58,900 bases of DNA, taken from contig CAMWTI010000002.1 in the NCBI GenBank assembly GCA_947177135.1, forward strand, positions 1 through 58,900. The letters run 5' to 3'. The notes under the pieces are model-generated. The model did no database searches. It saw only the letters and a program-made list of their open reading frames with translations, and had not been told where the DNA came from. This document shows positions 25,441 to 34,701 of this stretch, one piece after another. This stretch comes from an uncultured Porphyromonadaceae bacterium (GTDB taxonomy: Bacteria; Bacteroidota; Bacteroidia; Bacteroidales; Muribaculaceae). Numbering within the stretch: position 1 is the stretch's first letter; each line of letters opens with the position of its first letter. The position numbers and the translations under genes were made by a program.

Positions 25441-26394
25441 ATGACCAGATTCAGAATAAACCTACTCGCCACGACCCTGCTTTGCTCCGCCGTGCATCTC
25501 CACGCCGATGTGGAACCGATCAAATACGGCAATATGGACAACTGGATCATACGCGACATAAAAGAGTCCCGTCTCATAGGCGGCGAAACCAAAAGCATCT
25601 ATGAAATCGGACCGTCACAGCATTTTGACGGAGCAAAGGCCTACACCCCGATGGATGGATCGCCATGGGCCACCAGCAATGTCTATGCCAAGGTGATGGG
25701 TGTGGTGAAGACCTCCAACGCGGTGTTTCCCGAACAGAGGGGCAATGGCAGATGCGCACGCCTCACCACCATACTCGAAAGCTGCCGAGTACTTGGGATG
25801 TTTGACATCGAAGTGCTTGTGTCCGGCTCGATTTTCCTTGGCCAGATGATGGAACCGATAACCAACACCTCGAGTCCCTACAGCAAGATGGAGATGGGAG
25901 TGCCGTTCACCCGACGCCCAGTCGCCCTACAGTTCGACTACAAACTCACCGACCCCGAATCAGGCATGCTGACCAAAGCCACCACAGGGTCAAAAAAAAC
26001 ATATCCCGGGCATGACAGCGCCGATGTTTTCATCTATCTGCAACGCCGCTGGGAAGACGCCGACGGAAACATACACGCCAAACGCGTCGGCACCGGGCGC
26101 GAACGCCTCCGCGGCAACACGCCGTGGACAAACGCCCACAGAATCCCGGTGATTTATGGAGACCCGACACAGAATCCGGCATATCGTCCCTACATGGGAC
26201 TTCTCAATGGCGAAAAGGCATATTACGCCCGCAACTCCAAAGGAAAGATGGTGCCGGTGCAGGAAGAAGGATGGGATAGTGCCGACAGCACCCCTACCCA
26301 CCTGATAGTCATGGCATCGGCCGGAAGCGGCAACGCTTATGAGGGCCAGCTCGGCATGGAGCTCTGCATCGACAACATCGCCCTGGTCTATTAA
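25441..26394 (+). CDS. PCMD-domain secreted protein
   Basis: A 317-residue exported protein with signal peptide to about residue 22 (LHAD). The rest matches the putative carbohydrate-metabolism (PCMD) domain of Bacteroidales: NVYAKVMGVVKTSNAVFPEQ, CARLTTILESCRVLG, SGSIFLGQMMEPI, MEMGVPFTRRPVALQFDYK, and a C-terminal GNAYEGQLGMELCIDNIALVY. These are jelly-roll-like proteins, often beside glycan-uptake genes; no susC/susD pair is in this window. Catalysis has not been shown for the family to my knowledge. It stands alone between the glycosyltransferase and a broken T9SS gene. Confidence 0.8.
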   Translation: MTRFRINLLATTLLCSAVHLHADVEPIKYGNMDNWIIRDIKESRLIGGETKSIYEIGPSQHFDGAKAYTPMDGSPWATSNVYAKVMGVVKTSNAVFPEQRGNGRCARLTTILESCRVLGMFDIEVLVSGSIFLGQMMEPITNTSSPYSKMEMGVPFTRRPVALQFDYKLTDPESGMLTKATTGSKKTYPGHDSADVFIYLQRRWEDADGNIHAKRVGTGRERLRGNTPWTNAHRIPVIYGDPTQNPAYRPYMGLLNGEKAYYARNSKGKMVPVQEEGWDSADSTPTHLIVMASAGSGNAYEGQLGMELCIDNIALVY

Positions 26395-26455
26395 TAGGGT
26401 GTTACAAAGCGTATTGCGATGATCGCTCATCTCATTTTGCCCAAAACCAAAGACA

Positions 26456-27112
26456 ATGAAACAACTATTTTCAGTCATCACACTTCTTGCTCTGGTTCTG
26501 ACTTCTCACGCGCAGATACAACGGCTCGACACACTATCTGAACGCGTTTCGTCTCTTATCATAAGCACCGGTGAGATAAAGACCGGGAAAAACATACTCG
26601 ACGCAAATCCTACAGAAATCGTTGACACTCTCGACGATGGCTACAGGATTACAATGCTGTTTGACTGCGTGAACATCGTGAAAATCCGCAGCCAAAATGG
26701 TAAAAAAAAGCTGATATGGCTTTGGTTCAATCAAACTCATGACGGGGGATATCCATCTTTCCCTGTAGAATCATTTTGTTTAGAGAAACCGCTTGGAGCT
26801 AACGTAGTCATCAATATCGAGCAAATGGACTATGTTGAATATTTGATTGATATGGCCGCTGCAGAGGAGCATGCTTTCCCTAACGAATATAAACCGTTAA
26901 AGCCAATAGGTAATTATGAGGGATTTTACCCTGACGAACCATTCAACATTTCAACTATAAGCTACACCCCAACGACAGAAAAGTTCAAGGTTAGAGTCAT
27001 TCCTGTCTCATATAACCAGGCTACACAAATCATCAGAATTCCCAGCAAAATTGTGTTCTCTGTGAAATTCACGGATACCCAAATTCAGTCACTCAAAAAA
27101 TCTGCGCTTTAG
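26456..27112 (+). CDS. Remaining N-terminal part of a secreted protein, gingipain-propeptide-like
   Basis: 218 residues with signal peptide (MKQLFSVITL...SHAQ). The last third (STISYTPTTEKFKVRVIPVSYNQ... RIPSKIVFSVKF) resembles the end of the propeptide of C25 (gingipain-like) secreted peptidases, which would normally run into a large catalytic domain. Here a TAG ends the frame at once, and a type IX sorting tail follows in another frame. I therefore read it as the front end of a gene that has lost its catalytic middle. The stretch is AT-rich compared with its neighbours. The C25 comparison is by pattern only. Confidence 0.5.
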   Translation: MKQLFSVITLLALVLTSHAQIQRLDTLSERVSSLIISTGEIKTGKNILDANPTEIVDTLDDGYRITMLFDCVNIVKIRSQNGKKKLIWLWFNQTHDGGYPSFPVESFCLEKPLGANVVINIEQMDYVEYLIDMAAAEEHAFPNEYKPLKPIGNYEGFYPDEPFNISTISYTPTTEKFKVRVIPVSYNQATQIIRIPSKIVFSVKFTDTQIQSLKKSAL

Positions 27113-27225
27113 AATCAGATCATTCAGATGCAAGTTTTGACGTATCTTCACTTTCCGCAGGGACCTACATAGTATCAATTTTACAAAATGGTCAAATAAT
27201 AGACTCAAAAGTTGTTCAGAAATAA
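27113..27225 (+). pseudogene. Orphan type IX secretion C-terminal sorting tail
   Basis: In a frame different from the gene just upstream, the bases from 27124 encode FDVSSLSAGTYIVSILQNG and end ...SKVVQK with TAA at 27223-27225. This is the classic last 30 residues of a T9SS type A sorting domain (aGxYivxi ... xxkvvkk). It has no start of its own and can only be the 3' end of a former longer gene whose centre is deleted. Confidence 0.75.
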
Positions 27226-27301
27226 GCTTACTATCCGCCTGAACTGAACCAGAGCCGGCGGACCGGCGGATTCGCTGACTGGCGGTGGCTCACACCTTAA
27301 T

Positions 27302-27332
27302 TTTGCGCTGACGGAATTTTTTGCTAATTTTG
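27302..27332 (+). promoter_or_regulatory. Promoter of the topA operon
   Basis: TTTG (27302-27305), 19 bp, TAATTTTG (27325-27332): both Bacteroidetes elements match. It lies 30 bp before the ATG at 27363 and rules out the earlier in-frame start at 27321. Confidence 0.8.
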
Positions 27333-27362
27333 CGATTTGAAACACAAGAAGCTTACCGACCC

Positions 27363-29723
27363 ATGCCCATAAAAAATCTGGTGATAGTGGAGTCTCCCGC
27401 CAAAGCGAAGACCATTGAAAAATTTCTTGGAAAAGACTATAAGGTCCTTTCCAGCTACGGCCATATCCGAGATCTGGCCAAAAAAAGCTTTTCGCTGGAA
27501 GAAAACGCCGAAGGACGCCGCGACTTCACCCCCAACTATGAAATTCCAGAAGAAAAACTCGAACGCGTAAAAGAGCTGAGACAAGCGGCCTCAAAGGCCG
27601 AGACCGTATGGCTCGCATCTGATGAGGACCGTGAAGGAGAAGCCATTGCATGGCATCTGAGCGAAGTGCTCGGACTCGACCCGGCCAAGACGCGACGCAT
27701 AGTTTTTCACGAAATCACGAAAGACGCCATTCTCCACGCCATAGCCAACCCGCGCACCATAGACCTTGACCGCGTCAATGCCCAGCAGGCACGCCGGGTG
27801 CTGGACCGCATAGTCGGCTTCGAGCTGAGTCCCGTGCTGTGGAAAAAGATCAAGCCGGCCCTGTCGGCCGGCAGGGTGCAGTCAGTGGCAGTGCGTCTGA
27901 TCGTTGAACGCGAACAGGAGATCAAGGACTTCAAGTCGGAAGAATACTTTCGTGTGACCGGCCGGTTCACAACCGCCGACGGCGCCACAGTGCGCGGCGA
28001 ACTGAACCGCAGGCTGCCTGACGAGGCATCGGCCCGCGAGTTTATGAACGACTGCGCCGGAGCCAGCTTCAAAGTCAACTCCGTGAACGTGCGTCCGGCA
28101 AGAAAAAGCCCCGCGCCACCATTCACCACCTCGACCCTCCAGCAAGAGGCGGCACGTAAACTCGGATTCACCGTAAGCCAGACCATGAGCGTGGCCCAGC
28201 GCCTGTATGAAGCCGGCCACATAACCTATATGCGTACCGACTCAGTCAACCTCTCGAATCTGGCCATAAACACCATATCGAAGGTGATTACTGACAAACT
28301 CGGCAAGGACTACCTTCACGTGCGCCACTACCACACCAGCTCGAAGGGAGCGCAGGAGGCCCATGAAGCCATTCGTCCGACCTATGCCGACGTGGAGAGC
28401 ATCGACGGCACGCAGGCTGAAAAACGGCTCTACACCCTGATACGCCGCCGGGCCATAGCATCGCAGATGGCTGATGCGGAAATCGAACGCACCACCGCCG
28501 AAATCGGTGTGAGCAGCCGTCAGGAACATTTCACCGCCCAGGGCGAAGTCATTAAATTCGACGGTTTTCTCAACGTCTATCTCGAAGGACGTGATGACGA
28601 AAGCTCCGACGAGTCGACACAAGACGCCAATCTGCCGCAGCTGTCGGCCGACCAGAGTCTCGACTGCGCCGACATAACCGCCATGCAGCGCCACACGATC
28701 CATCCGCCGCGCTTCACCGAAGCCGCACTGGTCAAGAAGATGGAAGATCTCGGCATCGGACGCCCGTCGACCTACGCCCCAACCATCTCCACCATCCAGC
28801 AGCGCGAATACGTGGAGAGGGGCAACCGCGAAGGCACCGAACACCCGTTCACCGTGCTGAATCTATCGCCTGACGGCACCATAAGCACTGAAACCCGCAC
28901 CGAAGTGCTGGGCGGCGACCGCGGAAAACTATTGCCTACCGACATCGGCATAGTGGTCAACACCTTCCTTGACGAATACTTCCCCGACATTCTGGACTAT
29001 AATTTCACGGCACGCGTCGAAGAGAAATTTGACGAAATCGCCGAAGGCAAGCTGCCATGGCAGCAAGAGATCAGCGAATTTTACGCTCAATTCCACCCCG
29101 AAGTGGAGAAAGCCCTGAACATGCGTCTCGAACATCGTGTCGGCGAACGCATTCTCGGCGTTCACCCCGAATCAGGCAAGCAGGTGAGCGTCAAGATCGG
29201 ACGATTCGGCCCGCTGGTGCAGATCGGCGACGCCGACGCCGAAGAAAAGCCGCAGTTCGCCTCGCTGCTCAAAGGCCAGAGCCTTGCCACGCTGACTCTC
29301 GACGACGCCTTGAAGCTGTTTGAGTTTCCTCGCACCATCGGCGAATATGAAGGCAAAGACGTGACAGTGGCCATCGGACGCTTCGGACCATATGTGAAAC
29401 ATGACGGACGCTTCGTGTCGATTCCGGCAAGCGTGGCTCCGGCCGCCATTTCGCTCGACGAAGCGATCGGGCTGATCGAAGCCAAGCGCCAGGCCGAAAA
29501 GAACAAGATCATCAAAATCTTCGACACCGATCCAGAACTCCAGATACTCAACGGACGCTTCGGACCATACATCTCCTATAAAAAAGAAAATTATAAGATC
29601 CCCCGCACAGTCTCCACTCCTGCCGATCTGACAGAAGAGGAATGCCGCGAAATAATAGCCTCACAGGCCGACAAACCGAAAAAGACTTCACGCAAAACGT
29701 CCTCCTCACGCAAGAAACAATAA
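27363..29723 (+). CDS. topA: DNA topoisomerase I (type IA)
   Basis: It relaxes negative supercoils by single-strand passage. From ATG 27363 the protein has 786 residues. The TOPRIM domain starts at once (NLVIVESPAKAKTIEKFLG) with acidic DEDREGEAIAW; AGRVQSVAVRLIVERE and the active-site Tyr in HITYMRTDSVNLS follow. The C-terminal third carries repeated IGRFGPYVKHDGRFVS-type units (about from 605, and again near 675 and 730) instead of Cys4 zinc fingers, as usual in Bacteroidota, and ends in a Lys/Ser-rich tail. Its stop overlaps the next start by one base. Confidence 0.96.
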   Translation: MPIKNLVIVESPAKAKTIEKFLGKDYKVLSSYGHIRDLAKKSFSLEENAEGRRDFTPNYEIPEEKLERVKELRQAASKAETVWLASDEDREGEAIAWHLSEVLGLDPAKTRRIVFHEITKDAILHAIANPRTIDLDRVNAQQARRVLDRIVGFELSPVLWKKIKPALSAGRVQSVAVRLIVEREQEIKDFKSEEYFRVTGRFTTADGATVRGELNRRLPDEASAREFMNDCAGASFKVNSVNVRPARKSPAPPFTTSTLQQEAARKLGFTVSQTMSVAQRLYEAGHITYMRTDSVNLSNLAINTISKVITDKLGKDYLHVRHYHTSSKGAQEAHEAIRPTYADVESIDGTQAEKRLYTLIRRRAIASQMADAEIERTTAEIGVSSRQEHFTAQGEVIKFDGFLNVYLEGRDDESSDESTQDANLPQLSADQSLDCADITAMQRHTIHPPRFTEAALVKKMEDLGIGRPSTYAPTISTIQQREYVERGNREGTEHPFTVLNLSPDGTISTETRTEVLGGDRGKLLPTDIGIVVNTFLDEYFPDILDYNFTARVEEKFDEIAEGKLPWQQEISEFYAQFHPEVEKALNMRLEHRVGERILGVHPESGKQVSVKIGRFGPLVQIGDADAEEKPQFASLLKGQSLATLTLDDALKLFEFPRTIGEYEGKDVTVAIGRFGPYVKHDGRFVSIPASVAPAAISLDEAIGLIEAKRQAEKNKIIKIFDTDPELQILNGRFGPYISYKKENYKIPRTVSTPADLTEEECREIIASQADKPKKTSRKTSSSRKKQ

Positions 29724-30679
29724 TGTCAATCAACGAAAAGCAGCAAAAACAGGGTCGCGCCCCGTTCAAACCCGACGTGGTGCGCACATTCACTGTCACC
29801 GAGGGAGACCCGACATCACTGTTGGCATTTGCGGAAACGAAATTTCCGGAACTGAAACGCACGCGCCTGAAGCAGATGTTCGCCCACCGTCAGGTCAAAC
29901 TGAACCAGTCGGTCATGACCCAGTGCAACATGGACGTGACCCCGGGCGACACGGTAAGCGTCAACCTGACGCGCGAATTCCGCGAATTCACCCACCGAAG
30001 ATTAAAACTGGTCTATGAAGACGAGCATATTCTGGTGGTGCATAAAGGATATGGCCTGCTGTCAATGGCCGGCGACGGCCCTGAAAAGCAGGAAACCGCC
30101 TACTCCATATTGCGTGAATATCTGAAAAAAGAACATCCCGGCAACAAACTTTTCATCGTGCACCGTCTGGACCGCGATACTACCGGCCTGATGCTGTTTG
30201 CCAAATCACAGGAAGCCAAGGAGACTCTGCAGTTCAACTGGAACGCCATGGTGCTTGACCGGCGCTATGTCTGCGTCACCGAAGGGCGTCCGGAACCGGC
30301 CGAAGGAACAGTGCGCACGCGCCTGATGGAGAACTCCCGCCATGAGGTATACTCCATTCCCGAAGACTCCGACCGGGGACAGCTCGCCGTCACCCGCTAC
30401 ACCACACTCGGCACCGGCCGCGCCGGCCTGTCGCTTGTGGAGTGCCAGCTCGACACGGGACGCAAAAACCAGATACGCGTGCACATGAAAGAACTCGGCA
30501 CCCCGATCAACGGCGACCGCCGCTACGGCGGCCATGCCTCACCGATACACCGCATGGCTCTCCATGCGCGCACCCTGCGGTTTATCCATCCGATTACAAG
30601 AAAGGAGATGAGCTTCACCACTCCGGTGCCGTCATCGTTCACCCGCCTGACCGGACGGATTGACAATCGGAAGGCATGA
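29723..30679 (+). CDS. RluA-family pseudouridine synthase
   Basis: It converts specific uridines in rRNA or tRNA to pseudouridine. The ATG at 29723 overlaps the topA stop (TAATG) and gives 318 residues; upstream in-frame starts lie inside topA. A possible S4-like RNA-binding part (TRLKQMFAHRQVKLNQSVM) is at about 48-66. The catalytic motif HRLDRDTTGLMLFAKS holds the essential Asp, and QLDTGRKNQIRVHMKELG is the conserved late motif. It is complete. The target site is not predictable. Its stop overlaps the next start by ATGA, giving a coupled topA-rluA-pseudokinase operon. Confidence 0.9.
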   Translation: MSINEKQQKQGRAPFKPDVVRTFTVTEGDPTSLLAFAETKFPELKRTRLKQMFAHRQVKLNQSVMTQCNMDVTPGDTVSVNLTREFREFTHRRLKLVYEDEHILVVHKGYGLLSMAGDGPEKQETAYSILREYLKKEHPGNKLFIVHRLDRDTTGLMLFAKSQEAKETLQFNWNAMVLDRRYVCVTEGRPEPAEGTVRTRLMENSRHEVYSIPEDSDRGQLAVTRYTTLGTGRAGLSLVECQLDTGRKNQIRVHMKELGTPINGDRRYGGHASPIHRMALHARTLRFIHPITRKEMSFTTPVPSSFTRLTGRIDNRKA

Positions 30680-32382
30680 ACTTTCCGCGCCGGCTTCTGA
30701 TCACGGCCGTCATCGCTCTACAAGTCATGGCAGCCATGGCCATAGGACGTGGATTCGGCTCGGATCTGTCGTCGACGGAAGGAGTGCTCCGGCAGCATCT
30801 CGATTCATTGTCGCAGGCAACCACAGCTTCGGACAGCATCGACATCATCTATGGCATGTTCGATATGCTCCCGCCCGACAGACGTCCGGCAATGGGGCAC
30901 GAACTATATCGGCTGGTCAGATCAGAAGAGGGCATCGAAGGTGCTCTGGGAGTGTTGCGCCTGCTGACTATGATATACAAGGACAATCCCGAGGCACTGA
31001 ATGCCATCATACACGAAATGAGCACCATGCCGGAGTCTGACGAGCTTCAGGAGTCCATTCTGTTTGCCCGAATCTATCTGGCGGCCAATCAGGCGCGCGG
31101 CGAAAGCCCTGAGAGCCTGCGCGAAAAAATCACCGCCCTGATCACGTCAGACAGCAATCACATCTCCGACCACTACGATCGGCTGCTCCATCTGTTCACC
31201 GTGTGTATGTATGTGCGCGAAATGACTCACGGCCCTTTACTTGCCGAAAATCTGCGTTATCTTGATCGGGAACTGCGCCACAGGCCATTATCAACCTATG
31301 CCATACGCCGGCAATATGCCGACATGAAAGCTCAGATCTTCACTGAAAACGATGAGGCGGCCGATGCCGTCGATGCCGACCGCGAACTGCTGGCCGTGAT
31401 CAACGGCATGGACTCGGATTATCGTTCCAGAGAACGGAAACACATGGCTCTGCACTGGTTCCGATATCGCGCATACACCCGTATGCTTCGCAACTTCAAC
31501 GCCATATCCGATCAGGAGGCCAGACAGTATTATGCGGAACTGAACGCGCTGGCCGATTCTCTGCCGGAAGTGCGCGCCGTCTACAACAGCCTACACTATC
31601 CCGACATTTTTTACCTGCTGAAAATCGGCGACGATGCCGCGGCTCTGCCTCTGCTGAAAAAGGCGCTCGCCACCGAAACCAATATCTCGCGCCGGCGCTT
31701 TCTGCTCAGACAGCTCATTGACGCTGCCCGCCACACCGGCGACGATGCTCTGGCCCTGGCCGCAGTCACCGAATACAATCCGCTGCTTGAAGACTTCATT
31801 CAACAGAAAATCAAAGAAAGCGAACAGGAGATCACCGTGAGCCACAATCTCGCGTCGGTCCACAAGCAGGCTCTTGAAAATGAACTGGAGATGCGACGCG
31901 AAAGAGGCCATCGGCGCAACATCGCCATCATCTGTTCGGCGATAGCCCTGGCCGTGGCGTTGGCGGCCCTTATCCAGCTGATGATAATGATAAACCGGTG
32001 CAGACACACCGAAAGCCAGCTGCGCAAAACCAACAGCCAACTTATACAACGACGCAACATCCTCAGAAACAGCACAGATGAAATGCTACAGGCGGTTAAT
32101 GAAGCCGAAAAGGCCCAGCACGACAAAACAACATTCATAAAATATATCTCCTCGACGATCTCCCTGCCCCTCTCTTCAATAATGGAATATGCCTACAAAA
32201 TCATAGATGCCCCTGATCAGGATGAGACCAGCCGACGCATTCTCCAGCGATTTGCCGAAGTCATAGAGGACAATTCAGCACATCTGCGCAAATCTGCCCG
32301 ACATCTGAAAGCCCTGGCGCATGGAGAAGAATTCCAGCAAAAGGAATCCAACGACACATTCAGACCGAATTTCGACCGCTGA
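30676..32382 (+). CDS. Pseudo-histidine kinase A: periplasmic helical sensor, TM and His-less dimerisation domain
   Basis: 568 residues. A signal peptide or anchor (1-22) is followed by a long, mostly helical, TPR-like periplasmic region (about 30-410), one transmembrane helix (415-439), a coiled coil, and a segment with the shape of a histidine-kinase dimerisation hairpin: FIKYISSTISLPLSSIMEYA. The position of the phospho-acceptor His is Ser493 (codon 32152-32154) and the following Glu is Thr. The protein stops 75 residues later, after the second helix, with no ATPase domain and no output domain. It is homologous along its length to the next gene and to the complete kinase at 36347-38437. 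It cannot be a kinase; a regulatory or decoy partner is my inference. Confidence 0.8.
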   Translation: MNFPRRLLITAVIALQVMAAMAIGRGFGSDLSSTEGVLRQHLDSLSQATTASDSIDIIYGMFDMLPPDRRPAMGHELYRLVRSEEGIEGALGVLRLLTMIYKDNPEALNAIIHEMSTMPESDELQESILFARIYLAANQARGESPESLREKITALITSDSNHISDHYDRLLHLFTVCMYVREMTHGPLLAENLRYLDRELRHRPLSTYAIRRQYADMKAQIFTENDEAADAVDADRELLAVINGMDSDYRSRERKHMALHWFRYRAYTRMLRNFNAISDQEARQYYAELNALADSLPEVRAVYNSLHYPDIFYLLKIGDDAAALPLLKKALATETNISRRRFLLRQLIDAARHTGDDALALAAVTEYNPLLEDFIQQKIKESEQEITVSHNLASVHKQALENELEMRRERGHRRNIAIICSAIALAVALAALIQLMIMINRCRHTESQLRKTNSQLIQRRNILRNSTDEMLQAVNEAEKAQHDKTTFIKYISSTISLPLSSIMEYAYKIIDAPDQDETSRRILQRFAEVIEDNSAHLRKSARHLKALAHGEEFQQKESNDTFRPNFDR

Positions 32383-34046
32383 TGAGATCAGGACGCCGAC
32401 ATATGATCCCGCGGATGGCTCTGGCGCTTATTATGGCTCTGGCCACCTTGGCCATGCATGCCTCGGTCCACAAAATGGCACAGCCCGACACCCGCCTGAG
32501 AATGATTGAATCTCTTGCTGGCGCCCGGACGGCGACCGACAGCATAACCCTGCTCTATAACATCTATGACCTCTCGTATGGTGCGGCGGCCGACTCCGCC
32601 GCATCACAGATCTATCGCATTGCCCGCGCCAACCGCTACGATGAAGTGGCGCTCGACATTCTCAGAGACATGGCTCAGGTCCATTCTGACAATGACACGA
32701 TACTCGACCACATACAGACGATTCTTGAAAAAGAGTTTCCGGAAAGCAACATGCAGAAGGAGACCATAATTTTCGTAAAAATATATCGCGCATATCTCGA
32801 GACAGCATACACTCCGGAGAAAGAGCTGAAAGAGAAAGTCCGACAGATCATCAACCGATATGACGGAGCATATTCCACCGACCCATACGAACGCCTGATG
32901 CAGCATTTTCTCCAATGTATATTCATCAGCCACGAAACACAAGGCACACTGCTTAACCGATACATCAGCGCTCTGGAACGTCAGCTGCGCAACATCCCGC
33001 GGCAATCAGACAAACTCACCGCTCGACTCTACCGGCAGAAAGCGTACTCATATACCGTCAATTCAGACTATAACCGCGCGGTGGAATCCGACCGCAAACT
33101 GCTTGAACTGTACGACAAGATCGAGCGAGTCAACGCGGCCCAGGGGCGGCCGTACAGGAATCTCGACCGCTTCCGTCTCGGCTCGCTCACGCGCATGCTC
33201 TCCAACTATCCCGCACTGAGTGTCGGCGAGGCAGACAGCATCTATCTTGCAATCAATCATATCAAGGCAGAAAATCCGTCACTCCGGCCCGACGGGAAGA
33301 CGGATCAGGCAAAAATATTCGTTGACATGGCTCATGGCAACTATGCCGCCGCACTCGAGCCGCTGCGGGATCTAAGCGCCACAGAACCTGACCACATAGA
33401 GCGCCGGCATCTGCTCAAACAACTGATGATCGCCGCCGAAAACTGCGGACGAGAAGACGTGCTGCTGGAAGCATCGGCCTCCTATGCCAGACAACTTGAA
33501 TCATACATAGATTCAAAAATGAGCGAATGCCTGCGTGAACTGCAGATAATCTTCGACGTTGACCGACTGCGCACCGACTCGGTGGCCAGCGAGCTTCAGA
33601 TCCAGAACGAAGTCGGACGCCGACGCACCCTGATGCTGAAGATAATGGTGACCCTCGCCATAACATCGGCCGTGCTCCTTCTGATCTTCATCTTATTGTA
33701 CAGACGTTTCCGCCATCTGTCGGAACATTTGAAAAGCGCCAACAAACGCCTCATGGCCCAACATGAGGAACTTCACGCCCGCACCGAGGAACTGCGCGCA
33801 GCCATAGCCGAAGCCACATATGCCGAACAGCAGAAGGCATCGTTCATCCGCTACATCTCGTCAACTCTGCTGCTCCCGCTGCATTCACTGATGGAATATT
33901 CGCAGAAACTGATCGATTCATCGCGCGGCGACGCCAAGCCTTTTCTACAACGCTTTGGCGAGGTGATGCGCGAAAACTCCGAACAATTACACAATTTTGC
34001 GGCCCGCCTGCTCAGATTATCACGCCAGGATTATGACATGGACTGA
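32382..34046 (+). CDS. Pseudo-histidine kinase B: tandem paralog of the preceding gene
   Basis: 554 residues, starting at an ATG that overlaps the preceding stop by one base (TGATG). Same plan: N-terminal hydrophobic segment, TPR-like periplasmic region with DSITLLYNIYDLS, EFPESNMQKET and DPYERLMQHF (each recognisable in the complete kinase), transmembrane helix 416-440, coiled coil, then FIRYISSTLLLPLHSLMEYS. Ser494 (33861-33863) replaces the His. It ends 60 residues later without any ATPase motifs. It is closer to the complete kinase than paralog A, for example RELQIIFDVDRL against RELQIIYEVNRL. Function is unknown; the conservation of the hairpin without catalytic residues suggests dimerisation. 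Confidence 0.8.
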   Translation: MRSGRRHMIPRMALALIMALATLAMHASVHKMAQPDTRLRMIESLAGARTATDSITLLYNIYDLSYGAAADSAASQIYRIARANRYDEVALDILRDMAQVHSDNDTILDHIQTILEKEFPESNMQKETIIFVKIYRAYLETAYTPEKELKEKVRQIINRYDGAYSTDPYERLMQHFLQCIFISHETQGTLLNRYISALERQLRNIPRQSDKLTARLYRQKAYSYTVNSDYNRAVESDRKLLELYDKIERVNAAQGRPYRNLDRFRLGSLTRMLSNYPALSVGEADSIYLAINHIKAENPSLRPDGKTDQAKIFVDMAHGNYAAALEPLRDLSATEPDHIERRHLLKQLMIAAENCGREDVLLEASASYARQLESYIDSKMSECLRELQIIFDVDRLRTDSVASELQIQNEVGRRRTLMLKIMVTLAITSAVLLLIFILLYRRFRHLSEHLKSANKRLMAQHEELHARTEELRAAIAEATYAEQQKASFIRYISSTLLLPLHSLMEYSQKLIDSSRGDAKPFLQRFGEVMRENSEQLHNFAARLLRLSRQDYDMD

Positions 34047-34089
34047 CCGCAATCCCGGCCCGGCACACATAGCCGATTTTGCAAAATAA

Positions 34090-34121
34090 TTTGGCAATAT
34101 GGGAAAAAAAGGTTATCTTTG
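34090..34121 (+). promoter_or_regulatory. Promoter of the greA operon
   Basis: TTTG (34090-34093), 20 bp, TATCTTTG (34114-34121): an exact match to both elements. The leader of about 80 nt has a short GAACC/GGTTC hairpin followed by ATTATTTTTTATC, which could act as a weak attenuator. Confidence 0.75.
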
Positions 34122-34210
34122 CAATGTAATATCAACGGAATCCCGTCCAGAACCACTCGGCCGGGGTTCATTATTTTTTATCTCTCAAAAAAACTAAAAA
34201 ACTAATTGCC

Positions 34211-34681
34211 ATGGCAATAACCTACATGACCAAAGAAGGCTACAAGAAAAAAATGGAAGAGATAGCCTATCTTGAATCCGTGGAACGCCCCAAAATATCG
34301 GCAGCCATAGCTGAAGCCCGCGACAAGGGCGACCTCTCGGAGAATGCCGAATACGATGCCGCGAAAGAGGCACAGGGCATGCTCGAAATGAAAATCGCCC
34401 AGCTGAAGGATCTTGTGGCCAACGCCCGCATCCTCGATGAGAGCAAGCTCAACACCGAAGAAGTGCAGATCATGAACTGCGTCACTATAAAGAATCTGGC
34501 CAACGGAATGACAATGGAATACACCATCGTGGCTGATTCTGAGGCCAATCTGAAAGAGAAAAAAATCGGCACCTCCACTCCCATCGCCAAAGGCCTGCTG
34601 GGCCACAAGACCGGCGATGTGGTGGAAATCACCGTACCGGCCGGCCTGATGAAATTCGAAATAGTCAAAATCTCGTTCTGA
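34211..34681 (+). CDS. greA: Transcription elongation factor GreA
   Basis: It rescues backtracked RNA polymerase by stimulating transcript cleavage. 156 residues, usual length. The N-terminal coiled coil carries the acidic tip in ARDKGDLSENAEYDAAKE (about residues 36-53), and the C-terminal FKBP-like domain has GTSTPIAKGLLGHKTGD and VVEITVPAG. It is first in an operon with the HIT protein and a sensor kinase. Confidence 0.95.
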   Translation: MAITYMTKEGYKKKMEEIAYLESVERPKISAAIAEARDKGDLSENAEYDAAKEAQGMLEMKIAQLKDLVANARILDESKLNTEEVQIMNCVTIKNLANGMTMEYTIVADSEANLKEKKIGTSTPIAKGLLGHKTGDVVEITVPAGLMKFEIVKISF

Positions 34682-34701
34682 TCATCGTAACTTCTGTCCA
34701 A

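Noticed and set aside
27240..27275. GC-rich direct repeat (CCGGCGG) before the topA promoter
   Set aside because: Two short copies only; no hairpin with T-tract and no wider repeat family seen.
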